Source of the DNA: Bacillus sp. FJAT-29814
Lineage (GTDB): Bacteria; Bacillota; Bacilli; Bacillales; Cytobacillaceae
DNA: 64,000 nt
NCBI RefSeq assembly: GCF_001510715.1
Contig: NZ_LMTJ01000014.1
Location: 1 to 64,000, forward strand
Direction: 5' to 3'
Shown here: positions 53,218-61,484 of the stretch, piece after piece
Layout of the letters: each line of letters begins with the position of its first letter
Numbering within the stretch: position 1 is the first letter of the stretch
Position numbers and translations under genes: made by a program
The notes under the pieces: model-generated
Database searches by the model: none
Seen by the model: the letters and a program-made list of their open reading frames with translations, nothing else
Told to the model about the DNA's origin: nothing

Positions 53218-54036
53218 TTATAGTTCAATATACTTTTGAAACTTTTGGGCAGTTTGCTCTTTAACGTGGTCAGTTACGTGTGTATAGATGGTCATGGTCA
53301 TTTGGAAATCGGAATGTCCTAATCGTTCCTGAACCTCTTTTATACTTGCCCCTGCTTCAAATAGAAGTGAAGCGTGGGTATGACGTAAGCCATGTATAGT
53401 GATTTTGTGAAGATTATGCTTTTTAATTATTGATTTTAATTTATCGTTTGGGTAAGCCAATCGAAGCGGTAAACCATCATCCCTTGTAAAAACAAGGTTA
53501 TTATCATCAAATATATTTGGGCTAGCTAATTTCGCTTCTATAAGGCTCGTACGCCACCTTTTTAATAGAGAAAGGGATTTTGTATCTAACCTAATTAAAC
53601 GCTTAGATTGCTTTGTTTTGGGTTGCTGAAGATAATGTTTTCCCTTATTAAAGAAAAGCGTTTTGCCAAAGCGTATAGTGCCTACATTAAAATCAATATC
53701 ATCCCATGTTAGAGCCAATACTTCACCTTTACGAGCACCAGTATATATTAAAAGATGAAATATTAAATGGTCACGGAGAGTTAACTCTTTCTCATTATTT
53801 GCAATTGATAAGAAATGTTTTATTTCGTCCTTATTCCAATAGTTCCTTTCCTCTGCCTCGTTTGTATCTGCTATTATTTCCTCTTCTCTTTTTGGTATGG
53901 TAACATGCTCCAGTGGATTCTTCGATATAATGTCCATCTTCATAGCATATTTAAATACTTGATTAGCCTGTATTTTATAATCATTAACGGATGTAATGCT
54001 TTCAGCGATTACAGCTGCTATTACTCCTTTGCGGAT
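53218..54036 (-). pseudogene. Tyrosine-recombinase integrase, 5' truncated
   Basis: The catalytic domain is complete: counted from the first internal ATG at 53943, R71 in YTGARKGE, H184 and R187 in HGLRH, H210 in LGHSD and nucleophile Y220 in TIYTHV. The open frame reaches upstream of that ATG to 54036 and still resembles the core-binding domain (ITSVNDYKIQANQVFKYA), but a stop at 54037-54039 ends it and the N-terminal arm-binding domain is missing. A 241-aa product could be made but probably cannot integrate or excise properly. It points toward attL, as usual for such elements. Confidence 0.85.
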
Positions 54037-54055
54037 TTAAACGGGAAGGATTAAG

Positions 54056-54081
54056 AAAGGGTCGCAGAATGGCCCTTTTTC
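54056..54081 (+). terminator. Hairpin between integrase remnant and zinc protein
   Basis: AAAGGG pairs with CCCTTT, followed by more T. It lies just upstream of the small zinc protein gene. Confidence 0.6.
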
Positions 54082-54102
54082 CTAAACTGGTTGGTGGGAT
54101 AT

Positions 54103-54507
54103 ATGAAAAATAAAAAAAACAAACCTAAGAAACAATTTTCAAGAAGAGGTCAGTGTATAGTTGAGGGATGCAACGGATACATTGAGGCGAGCCAGCTATG
54201 TGGGAAGCATTATGCAAAAATGAGAAGACGAGGTAAAAACGACAATGAGATTTTCAGAATAGGCGAGCTTGGAAATTGTTTAGCTGTCAATTGTACCAAC
54301 TCTTATTATGCAGAGGGCTATTGTGAGCATCATTATTATGTTTACATAAAATTGGGTTACCCACAAATGCCAAAAGTGATTAAGTTATGTGGGGCTGAAA
54401 ACTGTTCAAACATCCTTTATTTAAAGGGGCTATGTGAAATTCACTATAACGAGTGGATAGCTAAACTCAAGAATTACCATTTAAGCAATCAAATTCTGAA
54501 AGACTAG
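54103..54507 (+). CDS. Small protein with three C-x4-C-x9-C-x2-H repeats
   Basis: 134 aa, basic N-terminus (MKNKKNKPKKQFSRRG). Three repeats have exactly the same spacing: C18, C23, C33, H36; C59, C64, C74, H77; C96, C101, C111, H114, each followed by one or more Tyr. These look like zinc-binding treble-clef or ribbon units related to the short Cys/His modules found at the ends of some phage HNH endonucleases, but no HNH motif is present. Function unknown; nucleic-acid binding is an inference. I choose ATG 54103 after GGTGGGA. It is divergent from the integrase inside the element. Confidence 0.75.
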   Translation: MKNKKNKPKKQFSRRGQCIVEGCNGYIEASQLCGKHYAKMRRRGKNDNEIFRIGELGNCLAVNCTNSYYAEGYCEHHYYVYIKLGYPQMPKVIKLCGAENCSNILYLKGLCEIHYNEWIAKLKNYHLSNQILKD

Positions 54508-54537
54508 AGCAACCTCCGAATTATTTGGAGGTTGCTC
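54507..54537. terminator. Perfect hairpin after the zinc protein
   Basis: GAGCAACCTCC pairs over 11 bp with GGAGGTTGCTC around a 9-base loop. It has no clear T-run on the + strand, so termination is likely but not certain. Confidence 0.6.
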
Positions 54538-54641
54538 ATGTGTTGGTTCCATGGTAATTTCCAATTCACCTTTTCGCGCTTTAAAGTTTGAAATTCAACA
54601 TGCCATTTTCTATTTCTTCAGCAGTAATCCCAATGTATTTC

Positions 54642-57149
54642 CTAGTTCTTTTTCTGGTTTTGCCCGGGCGCCTTCGTAGGCGGCACCGCATGCATGACGG
54701 TAAGCGTCACGCTATTGTTCTGATAAGACACCTTGAACAGGTAGCCCCCTGTCTGCCACGCGCGATTTTCGGGCATCTGGTGGAATCTGCCTGTGACCGA
54801 TCCGCCCTTCATGATGGTCAGTACGGTGCCCTGGGTCAAGGCTCCTTGCACATCCAGGACTAGTTCTCCATCTTCCAGCACCAGGTCCCCATCAGCCTCT
54901 ACGCTCGTATAGTCGCTATCGCTCTTGACGGTCACGGCGAGGCGACCTTTGCGGCCGATGCGCACATCCCCGCCGACGTTCAGGACTTTGCCGGGGGCGT
55001 CGGTGAAGAGCGCCGCGGCTTCCTTCGGAGCGAGACCGGGCTCCAACACGCCGCTGTCGACGTCGATGCTGCCGGCCACGCTGCCGCTGCCGCCGAGAGT
55101 GCCGCCCTGAACGCCGATCGAGCTTGTGTGCCGGCCGGTGATCGAAAGCTTACCGCCTTCAACCGTCGTGGCGCCCTCGTAGGTGTTGTGGCCCGCCATG
55201 ATCAGCGTCCCAGGGCCCTGCTTGGTCAGAGAAGCCGTGTAGAGGTTGTTGTCGATCTTGTTCTGAATGTAGGCCGCGCGCGCATCCATCCATTCTTTGC
55301 GCCACTTGACTGCGTCCTCATAGGTGATCTTGTCGTACAACTCAGGATGGCCGTTAGTGATTTTTTGGATGTAAGGATCACCCAAAATGCCCTGAACCAT
55401 GAAGGCCTGTTCGTTAAGCGTGCCGTCCGGGTTCAGCACGTTGGGACTGAATTCACCGGCGTAGGCAATGCCTTGCTCCTTGTAGCCCGCCAGCCACTCC
55501 AGATCTTCCCTTTCCCTTTCCTTGATTGCGATCTGACTGATGTCGTTCGACCAGATGTCCATGGGCGCTTTATTCATGTTGTAGGTCATGGGGCTCAGGA
55601 ACTGGCCGGGGCCGTACATGCCCTTGGCCAGATCGGGAATCCCCCAGCCCCAGCGGTCGTCCGGAAGACCTTCGGGAGCGGTCCAGGCGATGGATGCTCC
55701 GGTGGGGGAGGTTTGCCCGGTGCCGAGGAATCTCACGCCGTCGGACATTTTATTGTTCGCCGTGGTGAACATCAGCTCGCGCACCTGCATGGCGTCCATG
55801 TCCGGATAGCGGGAGAGCAGAACCCCCATCACTGCTGTCGCAACGGGCGTTGCCGGTGACGTGCCGCTAGAGTTTGAATAGCTAGTATCACCACTGCTGC
55901 TCGTGGTCCGAACGCTGTTTGAAGGGGTAGACACGGTAAACCATTTGGCGAGCCCCGCCTCGTTAAATCCGTACTGCTTTGTGTATTCGGGAACGGTCGC
56001 AGTAGGTGGTTGCACCCCGCCGACTGCTACCCACTGATTTTCCGCCAAGGGATTGAAGAGGGGATACGCCGGACGAAAATAAGGGTTGTTCCAGTCGTTG
56101 TTGCCGGCCGACCTTACGTTGACGGTACCGCTGTCCTTGATGGCGTCCCAGGTGGCCTCCATAAAGGAACGTCCGGGGTGGTTCGGATTATATTGAATAC
56201 CATCTTCAGAATAGCTTTTCTTGAACAAGAAATACTGGTACTCCAGATCCTTCAAGTACTCGTTGGGGAGGATAGTCCTCATTGCCGTGGCGTTGGCGCT
56301 GTCTTTGCCAATCACTTGATAAGCGTTGGCGAGGTTGCCGTTGGCTCCAAGATCGTTTCCTAAACCGTCATAGCGGGTTCTGTCAAGAGTCTGGACATAA
56401 GAGCCCCAACTGCTGTTGATGACCTGCGCGCCTGCGTCGACCATGGCCTTATTGGCTGTATACCAGTACACGTAATCGTGGAAGGGACCGTGGGACTGGC
56501 TATCGGAACCGCCGGTCTTGGCAGCATATATTTTCGATCCAAAGGCGATGCCGTGCATGCCTTTACCATCGCGGATGCCGGAGATAATCCCAAGCATACC
56601 GGTCCCGTGCGAGTAGTCACTTGTTTTCGCCAGATCACTGGCCACAGTGAACCACTCGCCCGCAGTAAACGGGTTCGCAGGAGTTGCGCTGCGATACCCG
56701 AAGCCGGACGTGCCGTAGACACCCTCCGCTCTCACCGAATCGATCAGCCCCGTCTGAAATTCTTCGTGTGTAGCCCTGTGGCCCGAATCCATCATGCCCA
56801 GCGTGACGCCCTGACCGAAATACCCCAGGGCGTAAGCAGTGGACGCGTTTACCGCGGCGAGCTGCCATGAGGAATTGATCACTGTGCCAGGAGTAGAAGG
56901 ATCATAGCCGGTATAATAACCATATTCCGGCGTTTCCCAACTGGTTTTAGCGGCTGCCATTTCCCCTGGATTCTGGGCGACAAAGCCGGGGTCTCCCGGG
57001 TACGTCCACGAAAGCGCGCTGGCCGGAGAACCGGAAATGGCTAGTAAGGACAAGCAAACAATAGGCGAAAGGAAAAATTTCACCCCCTTGCTTTGTTGCC
57101 ACTTTGTCACAATGCCACTTTGCCGACTTGGTTGATGCTTTGTTTCCAT
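54642..57149 (-). CDS. Secreted S8 subtilisin-like protease with autotransporter-type passenger repeat
   Basis: 835 aa. Signal peptide about 1-46 (hydrophobic FFLSPIVCLSLLAIS, cleavage near ASA-LS). Subtilase domain about 75-530: triad D121 (MDSG), H181 (SHGTG), S431 (SGTSPATP), oxyanion N350. Near 655-690 a passenger-associated beta repeat (LTKQGPGTLIMAG, then GATTVEGGKLSI) as in Gram-negative autotransporters, then a beta-helix-like end. The C-terminal outer-membrane barrel is missing; the protein stops at PGQNQKKN. The gene is clearly GC-rich against AT-rich flanks, so it was probably acquired from a diderm donor. The start follows GGGGGG (57158-57163, complement). Confidence 0.88.
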   Translation of the reverse strand: METKHQPSRQSGIVTKWQQSKGVKFFLSPIVCLSLLAISGSPASALSWTYPGDPGFVAQNPGEMAAAKTSWETPEYGYYTGYDPSTPGTVINSSWQLAAVNASTAYALGYFGQGVTLGMMDSGHRATHEEFQTGLIDSVRAEGVYGTSGFGYRSATPANPFTAGEWFTVASDLAKTSDYSHGTGMLGIISGIRDGKGMHGIAFGSKIYAAKTGGSDSQSHGPFHDYVYWYTANKAMVDAGAQVINSSWGSYVQTLDRTRYDGLGNDLGANGNLANAYQVIGKDSANATAMRTILPNEYLKDLEYQYFLFKKSYSEDGIQYNPNHPGRSFMEATWDAIKDSGTVNVRSAGNNDWNNPYFRPAYPLFNPLAENQWVAVGGVQPPTATVPEYTKQYGFNEAGLAKWFTVSTPSNSVRTTSSSGDTSYSNSSGTSPATPVATAVMGVLLSRYPDMDAMQVRELMFTTANNKMSDGVRFLGTGQTSPTGASIAWTAPEGLPDDRWGWGIPDLAKGMYGPGQFLSPMTYNMNKAPMDIWSNDISQIAIKEREREDLEWLAGYKEQGIAYAGEFSPNVLNPDGTLNEQAFMVQGILGDPYIQKITNGHPELYDKITYEDAVKWRKEWMDARAAYIQNKIDNNLYTASLTKQGPGTLIMAGHNTYEGATTVEGGKLSITGRHTSSIGVQGGTLGGSGSVAGSIDVDSGVLEPGLAPKEAAALFTDAPGKVLNVGGDVRIGRKGRLAVTVKSDSDYTSVEADGDLVLEDGELVLDVQGALTQGTVLTIMKGGSVTGRFHQMPENRAWQTGGYLFKVSYQNNSVTLTVMHAVPPTKAPGQNQKKN

Positions 57150-57254
57150 TTTTGAAACCCCCCAATTTAGACTTGGATAATATTGGTATATTCTCCTCCT
57201 TCCTTATTCGGCAAAAAGAAAAATTCACCTTCCAAATGTATGTTATATCTATAA

Positions 57255-58313
57255 AATCGTACAAAGGTCCTAAAGGAAGAAAAGATCATGAATGAAATTG
57301 CTTCATATCATGGAATTCATGTCAATCAAATTCGACAATGGAGGAATTCATTTCTTGAACAAATGCCCCTGATCTTCGCTAAAGAAAATAAAAAAGCGGA
57401 TCAAATGAAGGCAGAATATGAAAATCAAATTGAAAACCTCTACGCTGAGGTTGGTCGCTTAACCATGCACTTGTCGTGGCTTAAAAAAAATCTGGAATCA
57501 AGGAGTAGGGCCGAGCGTATTCAAATGATTGATTGGGATGATAAAGAGCTGCCAATCACTACCCAGGCTGAGCTGCTAGGCTCAATCGTTCTAGTTTGTA
57601 TTATAAGCCTGTCGAGCTTCTGCTGAGGAAATATTTATCAAGCATAAAATTGATGGAATTTATACCAAACATCCCTATTTTGGCTCCAGGCGAATGACTG
57701 TTGTTCTAAACAACAATGAACTAAATATTAATCGCAAGGCTGTACAACGCCATATAAGAGAAATGGGCATTACAAGGATTTCTCCTGGACCTAACATTAG
57801 TAAACGCAATCTGGAGCACCGGATTTATCCGTATCTCCTTAGAAATTTGACCATTACCCACCCTAATCACGTCTGGGGTATTGATATTACCTATAATCGC
57901 CTCCAACATGGCTGGATGTATCTTGTGGCCTTAATAGACTGGTATTCTCGCTTTGTCGTTAGCTAGGAGCTTGACCAAACACTAGAGATTGAGTTTGTCT
58001 TAGAAGCAGTGAAACGGGCTCTGTCGGTAGGGCAGCCTGAGATCTTAAACAGTGATCAGGGCAGCCATTTCACCAGTCCCCAATATACCGAATTACTGTT
58101 GGATAAAGACATCCGAATTAGTATGGACGGAAAAGGAAGAGCCCTTGACAATATTGTTACTGAGAGGTTATGGAGAACGATTAAAACTGAATAGAGGTGG
58201 TAGCGGTAATAGGGATTAGATTAAAAATTTCAATTTGGTAAACGAGCATAGACCATTGATTTACAGCAACCCATTTAACAGGCGGTCAGGACAAGCAGTA
58301 TATTGGAAGTAGG
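57255..58313 (+). pseudogene. IS3-family transposase remnant (orfA-orfB)
   Basis: Pieces of both transposase proteins remain. OrfA part 57255-57580: truncated helix-turn-helix (NEIASYHGIHVNQIRQW) and leucine-zipper region. OrfB pieces: from 57622 in another frame (EIFIKHKIDGIYTKHPYFGSR), with DDE residues in WGIDITY, LNSDQG and the Glu of NIVTERLW. Defects: two frame shifts between about 57580 and 57622, a TAG at 57964-57966 in place of a Trp codon, and a stop at 58192. A last piece NEHRPLIYS matches the usual C-terminus near 58240. No complete terminal inverted repeats were found. The copy is dead. Confidence 0.85.
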
Positions 58314-58405
58314 AACAGAACATTTTTCTGAAGGAACCACGGTCATGCCTCTACTGATATATGCCTTAAGGAAGTATCTTAATCCCATAACACGTGCAAC
58401 TTTAG

Positions 58406-58423
58406 TGACCACAATTTGACCAC
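58406..58423. promoter_or_regulatory. Probable integrase arm-binding sites, right
   Basis: TGACCAC at 58406-58412 and 58417-58423, 11 bp apart, the same spacing and direction as the first pair at the left end of the element. Confidence 0.6.
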
Positions 58424-58468
58424 GAAACATATAGAAGGATATATTATTTCATTTCCAATGGAACCTAG

Positions 58469-58494
58469 AAAAGCCGGTTTACCCGGCTTTTTTA
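58469..58494 (+). terminator. Terminator inside right end of element
   Basis: AAAGCCGG (58470-58477) pairs with CCGGCTTT (58483-58490), followed by T's. It faces the right attachment site; no intact gene precedes it. Confidence 0.8.
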
Positions 58495-58541
58495 GTGAGT
58501 GTATTGATTTGTGTTTTTCCATATTTACTATAAGAATTAAA

Positions 58542-58651
58542 GAGCGTAAGAAGTACGGTCTTAAAGGCGCTCGTCGTGCACCTCAGTTCTCAAAGCGTTA
58601 ATTATCAACGTTTCGAAGGCTCTCAAGCATTTTGCTTGGGGGTCTTTTTTA
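58542..58651 (+). repeat. Right attachment site (attR): rpsI 3' fragment and terminator
   Basis: 58542-58601 encodes the last 19 residues of S9 and its stop codon, with two base changes from 53041-53100. The similarity goes on through a terminator at 58620-58651 (CAAGC/GCTTG, against CAACC/GGTTG in the left copy) and to about 58690. It has no start codon of its own from rpsI. Confidence 0.88.
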
Positions 58652-59142
58652 TCCCGGAAAAGTACTTTTGATCACATTTTGACTACAGAAATAAGAGGGT
58701 CCGCACTTATCGGTGGGGATCAGGTTAAGCACCCGAGCTGATAAATAGACGGAAAATTTCCGCCTACTAAGTAATTTTTTTAAAAAAAGACTTAAATAGA
58801 CGGAGAGATTCCGCTTATCGACTTGATAAACGTAAAAATGAGGGATTTTGCTTTGCATAACCGGAAATCCTCCCCTTATTTCCCCGAAAACGAGCTCTAT
58901 TCTTCGTTTAACCGGAAATTCTCCGCTTATTTTACTTTTTTACATACCAATAGTGCTGCCAATACGATTGTCATTTCGGAACGGAACCCTTTACCAAATT
59001 GCTTGGGGGTCTTTTTTTATAGGTAAAATCGCGACTCTTTTTTGAATAAAAGTCCTTTTAAAGTTCCTACATAAGAAAAGATGCAATGGGCAACATAGCC
59101 ATAGCAATAAAACATGACCCAAAATTGTAAATTATTACGATA
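58602..59142. repeat. Intergenic stretch with degenerate CGGAAATTCCGC repeats
   Basis: No gene is seen here. Units close to AAATAGACGGAAAATTTCCGC occur near 58742-58765, 58792-58816, 58860-58880 and 58909-58930; each has a short palindrome (CGGAAA/TTTCCG type) followed by CTTAT. TGATCAC and TGACTAC near 58667-58686 look like worn copies of the integrase arm motif. A further terminator (58987-59018) shares a 19-base run (TTGCTTGGGGGTCTTTTTT) with the attR terminator. Confidence 0.65.
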
Positions 59143-59156
59143 GCATACTAGTATAC
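59125..59156 (+). promoter_or_regulatory. Promoter and GntR-type operator of the GH3 gene
   Basis: TTGTAA (59125-59130), 18-bp spacer, TAGTAT (59149-59154). The near-palindrome GCATACTAGTATAC (59143-59156) covers the -10. The same arrangement occurs at 61199-61237 and 63788-63827. Confidence 0.7.
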
Positions 59157-59283
59157 AACAAAGAAGTATTTGTGTAAGATTGTATTAAAGGGCTTTCATT
59201 TTCTGTTCTATAAAATAGGGCTGAGTATTTATTATGATGATGAAATCCTTTGATGATGAATTACCTTACTAAGGAGGATACAT

Positions 59284-61047
59284 ATGTCAAAAAAGGTAGA
59301 TTTAAAAGCAAAACCATATAACCTGACCGATGAGGACATTAAATGGGTGCAGGACACAATCCAATCCATGTCAACCGAAGAGAAGATTGGCCAATTGTTC
59401 GTTAATATGGGCTCAAGCCGTACAGAAGAATACTTAACAGATATGGTAAACAACTATCATATTGGCGCTGTTCGCTATAATCCGGGAAAAGCCGAAGAAG
59501 TATATGATCAAAACAAAATCCTTCAAGAAAACAGCAAAATTCCTTTGCTGATCGCTGCTAATACCGAAGCGGGTGGAAATGGTGCTTGTACGGACGGTAC
59601 TGAGGTTGGAGTGGAAGTGAAAATTGGCGCAACCAAGGACACAAAATGGGCGTATGAAATGGGACGAGTTTCTGGTGTGGAAGCTTCGGCCATTGGCTGT
59701 AACTGGAGCTTTGCCCCAATCGTTGATATTAACTATAACTGGCGCAACCCCATCATTTCTAGTCGTTCATTTGGCTCTGACCCAGATTTGGTTCTTGAAA
59801 TGAGTCTCGCATACATGAAAGGAATCCAAGAAAGCGGGATCGCTCCGGCTGCGAAACACTGGCCTGGGGATGGTGTTGATGAGCGCGACCAGCATCTATC
59901 CTTCAGCGTCAACAGCCTATCAACCGAGGATTGGGATAAGACGTTCGGTAAAGTATATCAAGGCTTAATCGATGCCGGCCTGCCGTCCATCATGGCTGGA
60001 CACATTCATTTGCCTGCCTATCAAAGACATTTTAATCCTGATGTGAAAGATGAAGAGCTGCTTCCAGCTACTCTTTCTAAAGAAATCACAACCGATTTGT
60101 TGCGCGGAAAATTAGGTTTTAATGGAGTAGTTGTAACTGATGCCAGCCACATGCTGGGGCTGACAGGAGCCATGAAGAGAAGTGAACTACTGCCAACATC
60201 CATTGCGGCAGGATGTGATCTATTCCTATTCTTTAATGATCCCGATGAGGATTTCGGGTACATGATGGATGGCTATAAAAAAGGAACTATTACGGAAGAC
60301 CGCCTGCAAGAAGCTTTAGAGCGTATTTTAGGCTTGAAAGCAATGCTCGGTCTTCATAAAAAAGCTAAAACTGGAATTTTACCACCTAAAGAGGAAGCAC
60401 TAGCTAAAATCGGCCTTCCGGAAAATAAAGCATTGTTCAAAGAAGTAGCGGATCAAGCGATTACTTTAGTAAAAGATAAACAAAACATCTGGCCAGTTAC
60501 TCCTGAAAAGTACAAGCGCGTATTGTTAGTTGATGTTAAAGGTGTACAAGGCGGATTCGGTGCATTGATTGGCAGTAAAGAAAAAGCTGTTGATATGATG
60601 AAAGAATTGTTGGAAGCAAAAGGGTTCGAAGTTACTGTCTGGGAATCGACGGAAGAGAAAATCATGAAACTTCCAGAGGAAGAAAGATTCGCCGCCATAG
60701 CCAACGTATATGCGCAAAAGCGGCCAATTACGGATTTAACAGATCATTATGATCTGATTATTAATATCGCCAATGTGAATCCGGGAACCGTACAAAGAAT
60801 CGTTTGGCCAGCAAGTAAAGGGACACCAGATATTCCCTTCTATATCCATGAAGTGCCAACTATTTTTGTATCTGTTCAATACCCATATCATCTTGCAGAC
60901 GTACCACAGGTAAAAACGTACATCAATACGTATGACAGCAAGAAGCAAACGCTAGAGCTGCTTGTCGACAAATTAATGGGACAGTCCGAGTTTAAAGGCG
61001 ATAGCCCTGTTGATGCATTCTGCGGCTTTATTGACACTCGTATCTAA
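59284..61047 (+). CDS. GH3-family glycosidase (NagZ-like beta-N-acetylhexosaminidase)
   Basis: 587 aa, no signal peptide, so cytoplasmic. The GH3 TIM-barrel (about 20-360) has KHWPGDG (191-197, family KHFPGHG), the NagZ-type acid/base pair D202-x-H204 in RDQHLS, and nucleophile D286 in VVVTDAS. A second alpha/beta domain (about 395-575) follows. The Asp-His pair argues for an N-acetylhexosaminide substrate, but the exact sugar is not certain. The start follows AAGGAGGATAC. It probably works on glycosides imported by the GPH symporter next to it. Confidence 0.88.
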   Translation: MSKKVDLKAKPYNLTDEDIKWVQDTIQSMSTEEKIGQLFVNMGSSRTEEYLTDMVNNYHIGAVRYNPGKAEEVYDQNKILQENSKIPLLIAANTEAGGNGACTDGTEVGVEVKIGATKDTKWAYEMGRVSGVEASAIGCNWSFAPIVDINYNWRNPIISSRSFGSDPDLVLEMSLAYMKGIQESGIAPAAKHWPGDGVDERDQHLSFSVNSLSTEDWDKTFGKVYQGLIDAGLPSIMAGHIHLPAYQRHFNPDVKDEELLPATLSKEITTDLLRGKLGFNGVVVTDASHMLGLTGAMKRSELLPTSIAAGCDLFLFFNDPDEDFGYMMDGYKKGTITEDRLQEALERILGLKAMLGLHKKAKTGILPPKEEALAKIGLPENKALFKEVADQAITLVKDKQNIWPVTPEKYKRVLLVDVKGVQGGFGALIGSKEKAVDMMKELLEAKGFEVTVWESTEEKIMKLPEEERFAAIANVYAQKRPITDLTDHYDLIINIANVNPGTVQRIVWPASKGTPDIPFYIHEVPTIFVSVQYPYHLADVPQVKTYINTYDSKKQTLELLVDKLMGQSEFKGDSPVDAFCGFIDTRI

Positions 61048-61052
61048 TAAAT

Positions 61053-61090
61053 TAGCCCTCAGCCTAATGTGTTGGGGGTTACTTCTTTTA
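61053..61090 (+). terminator. Terminator after the GH3 gene
   Basis: TAGCCCTCA (61053-61061) pairs with TTGGGGGTTA (61072-61081), with a T-rich end (CTTCTTTT). Confidence 0.7.
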
Positions 61091-61198
61091 AAAAGCAAAT
61101 AATTATAAAAAGCTTTTATTAAAAAATCAAGTGGAAAATGCATTTGGAAGTTATTTTAGAAAAAAAACGTCGAATTTGTTAACGGTTACAATTTCCTG

Positions 61199-61237
61199 TT
61201 GCAAACTCTTTTTCTGCATGCTAGTATACTAGTATAT
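61199..61237 (+). promoter_or_regulatory. Promoter and GntR-type operator of the symporter gene
   Basis: TTGCAA (61199-61204), 17-bp spacer, TAGTAT (61222-61227). The operator GTATACTAGTATAT is at 61224-61237, with a perfect 12-bp palindrome CTAGTATACTAG at 61221-61232. The leader to 61484 has an AAGGAGGG at 61244-61251 with no start codon at a useful distance and no recognisable gene. Confidence 0.7.
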
Positions 61238-61484
61238 CGAAGAAAAGGAGGGAACAAATCTTATATCCACCTTGTTATAGAGAGCCTGGTCGATCTGAAT
61301 TTGAAATGATTACTGTTTTTAATATTTTCTTGTTGGGAATTTTAACAAAGAGAGATCGAACAAGCAGGGTAGGATTTGGGTATAAGAATAGATTGAGATG
61401 CCCTATTTTCTTTGTTTACTAAATTTATTCAGCAAAATGAAATCGCTTTAACACATCGTGATTCTAACTTTTGGGGTGAAAAAA

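Noticed and set aside
53815..54054. 79-aa open frame on the + strand
   Set aside because: It lies opposite the integrase remnant, whose frame shows clear family similarity.
55128..55859. 243-aa open frame on the + strand
   Set aside because: Antisense to the GC-rich protease gene; long antisense frames are expected there, and it has no domain or ribosome site.
57288..58194. Active IS3 element with programmed frameshift
   Set aside because: Two separate shifts, an in-frame TAG replacing Trp, truncation at both ends and no clear inverted repeats show a dead copy, not programmed -1 frameshifting.
58416..58601. Short ORF ending with the S9 tail
   Set aside because: It is the attR fragment of rpsI joined to random upstream sequence; no ribosome site is seen.
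61244..61430. Small gene after the AAGGAGGG at 61244
   Set aside because: An open frame of about 54 codons exists but lacks any start codon near the site, and the sequence matches nothing I know.
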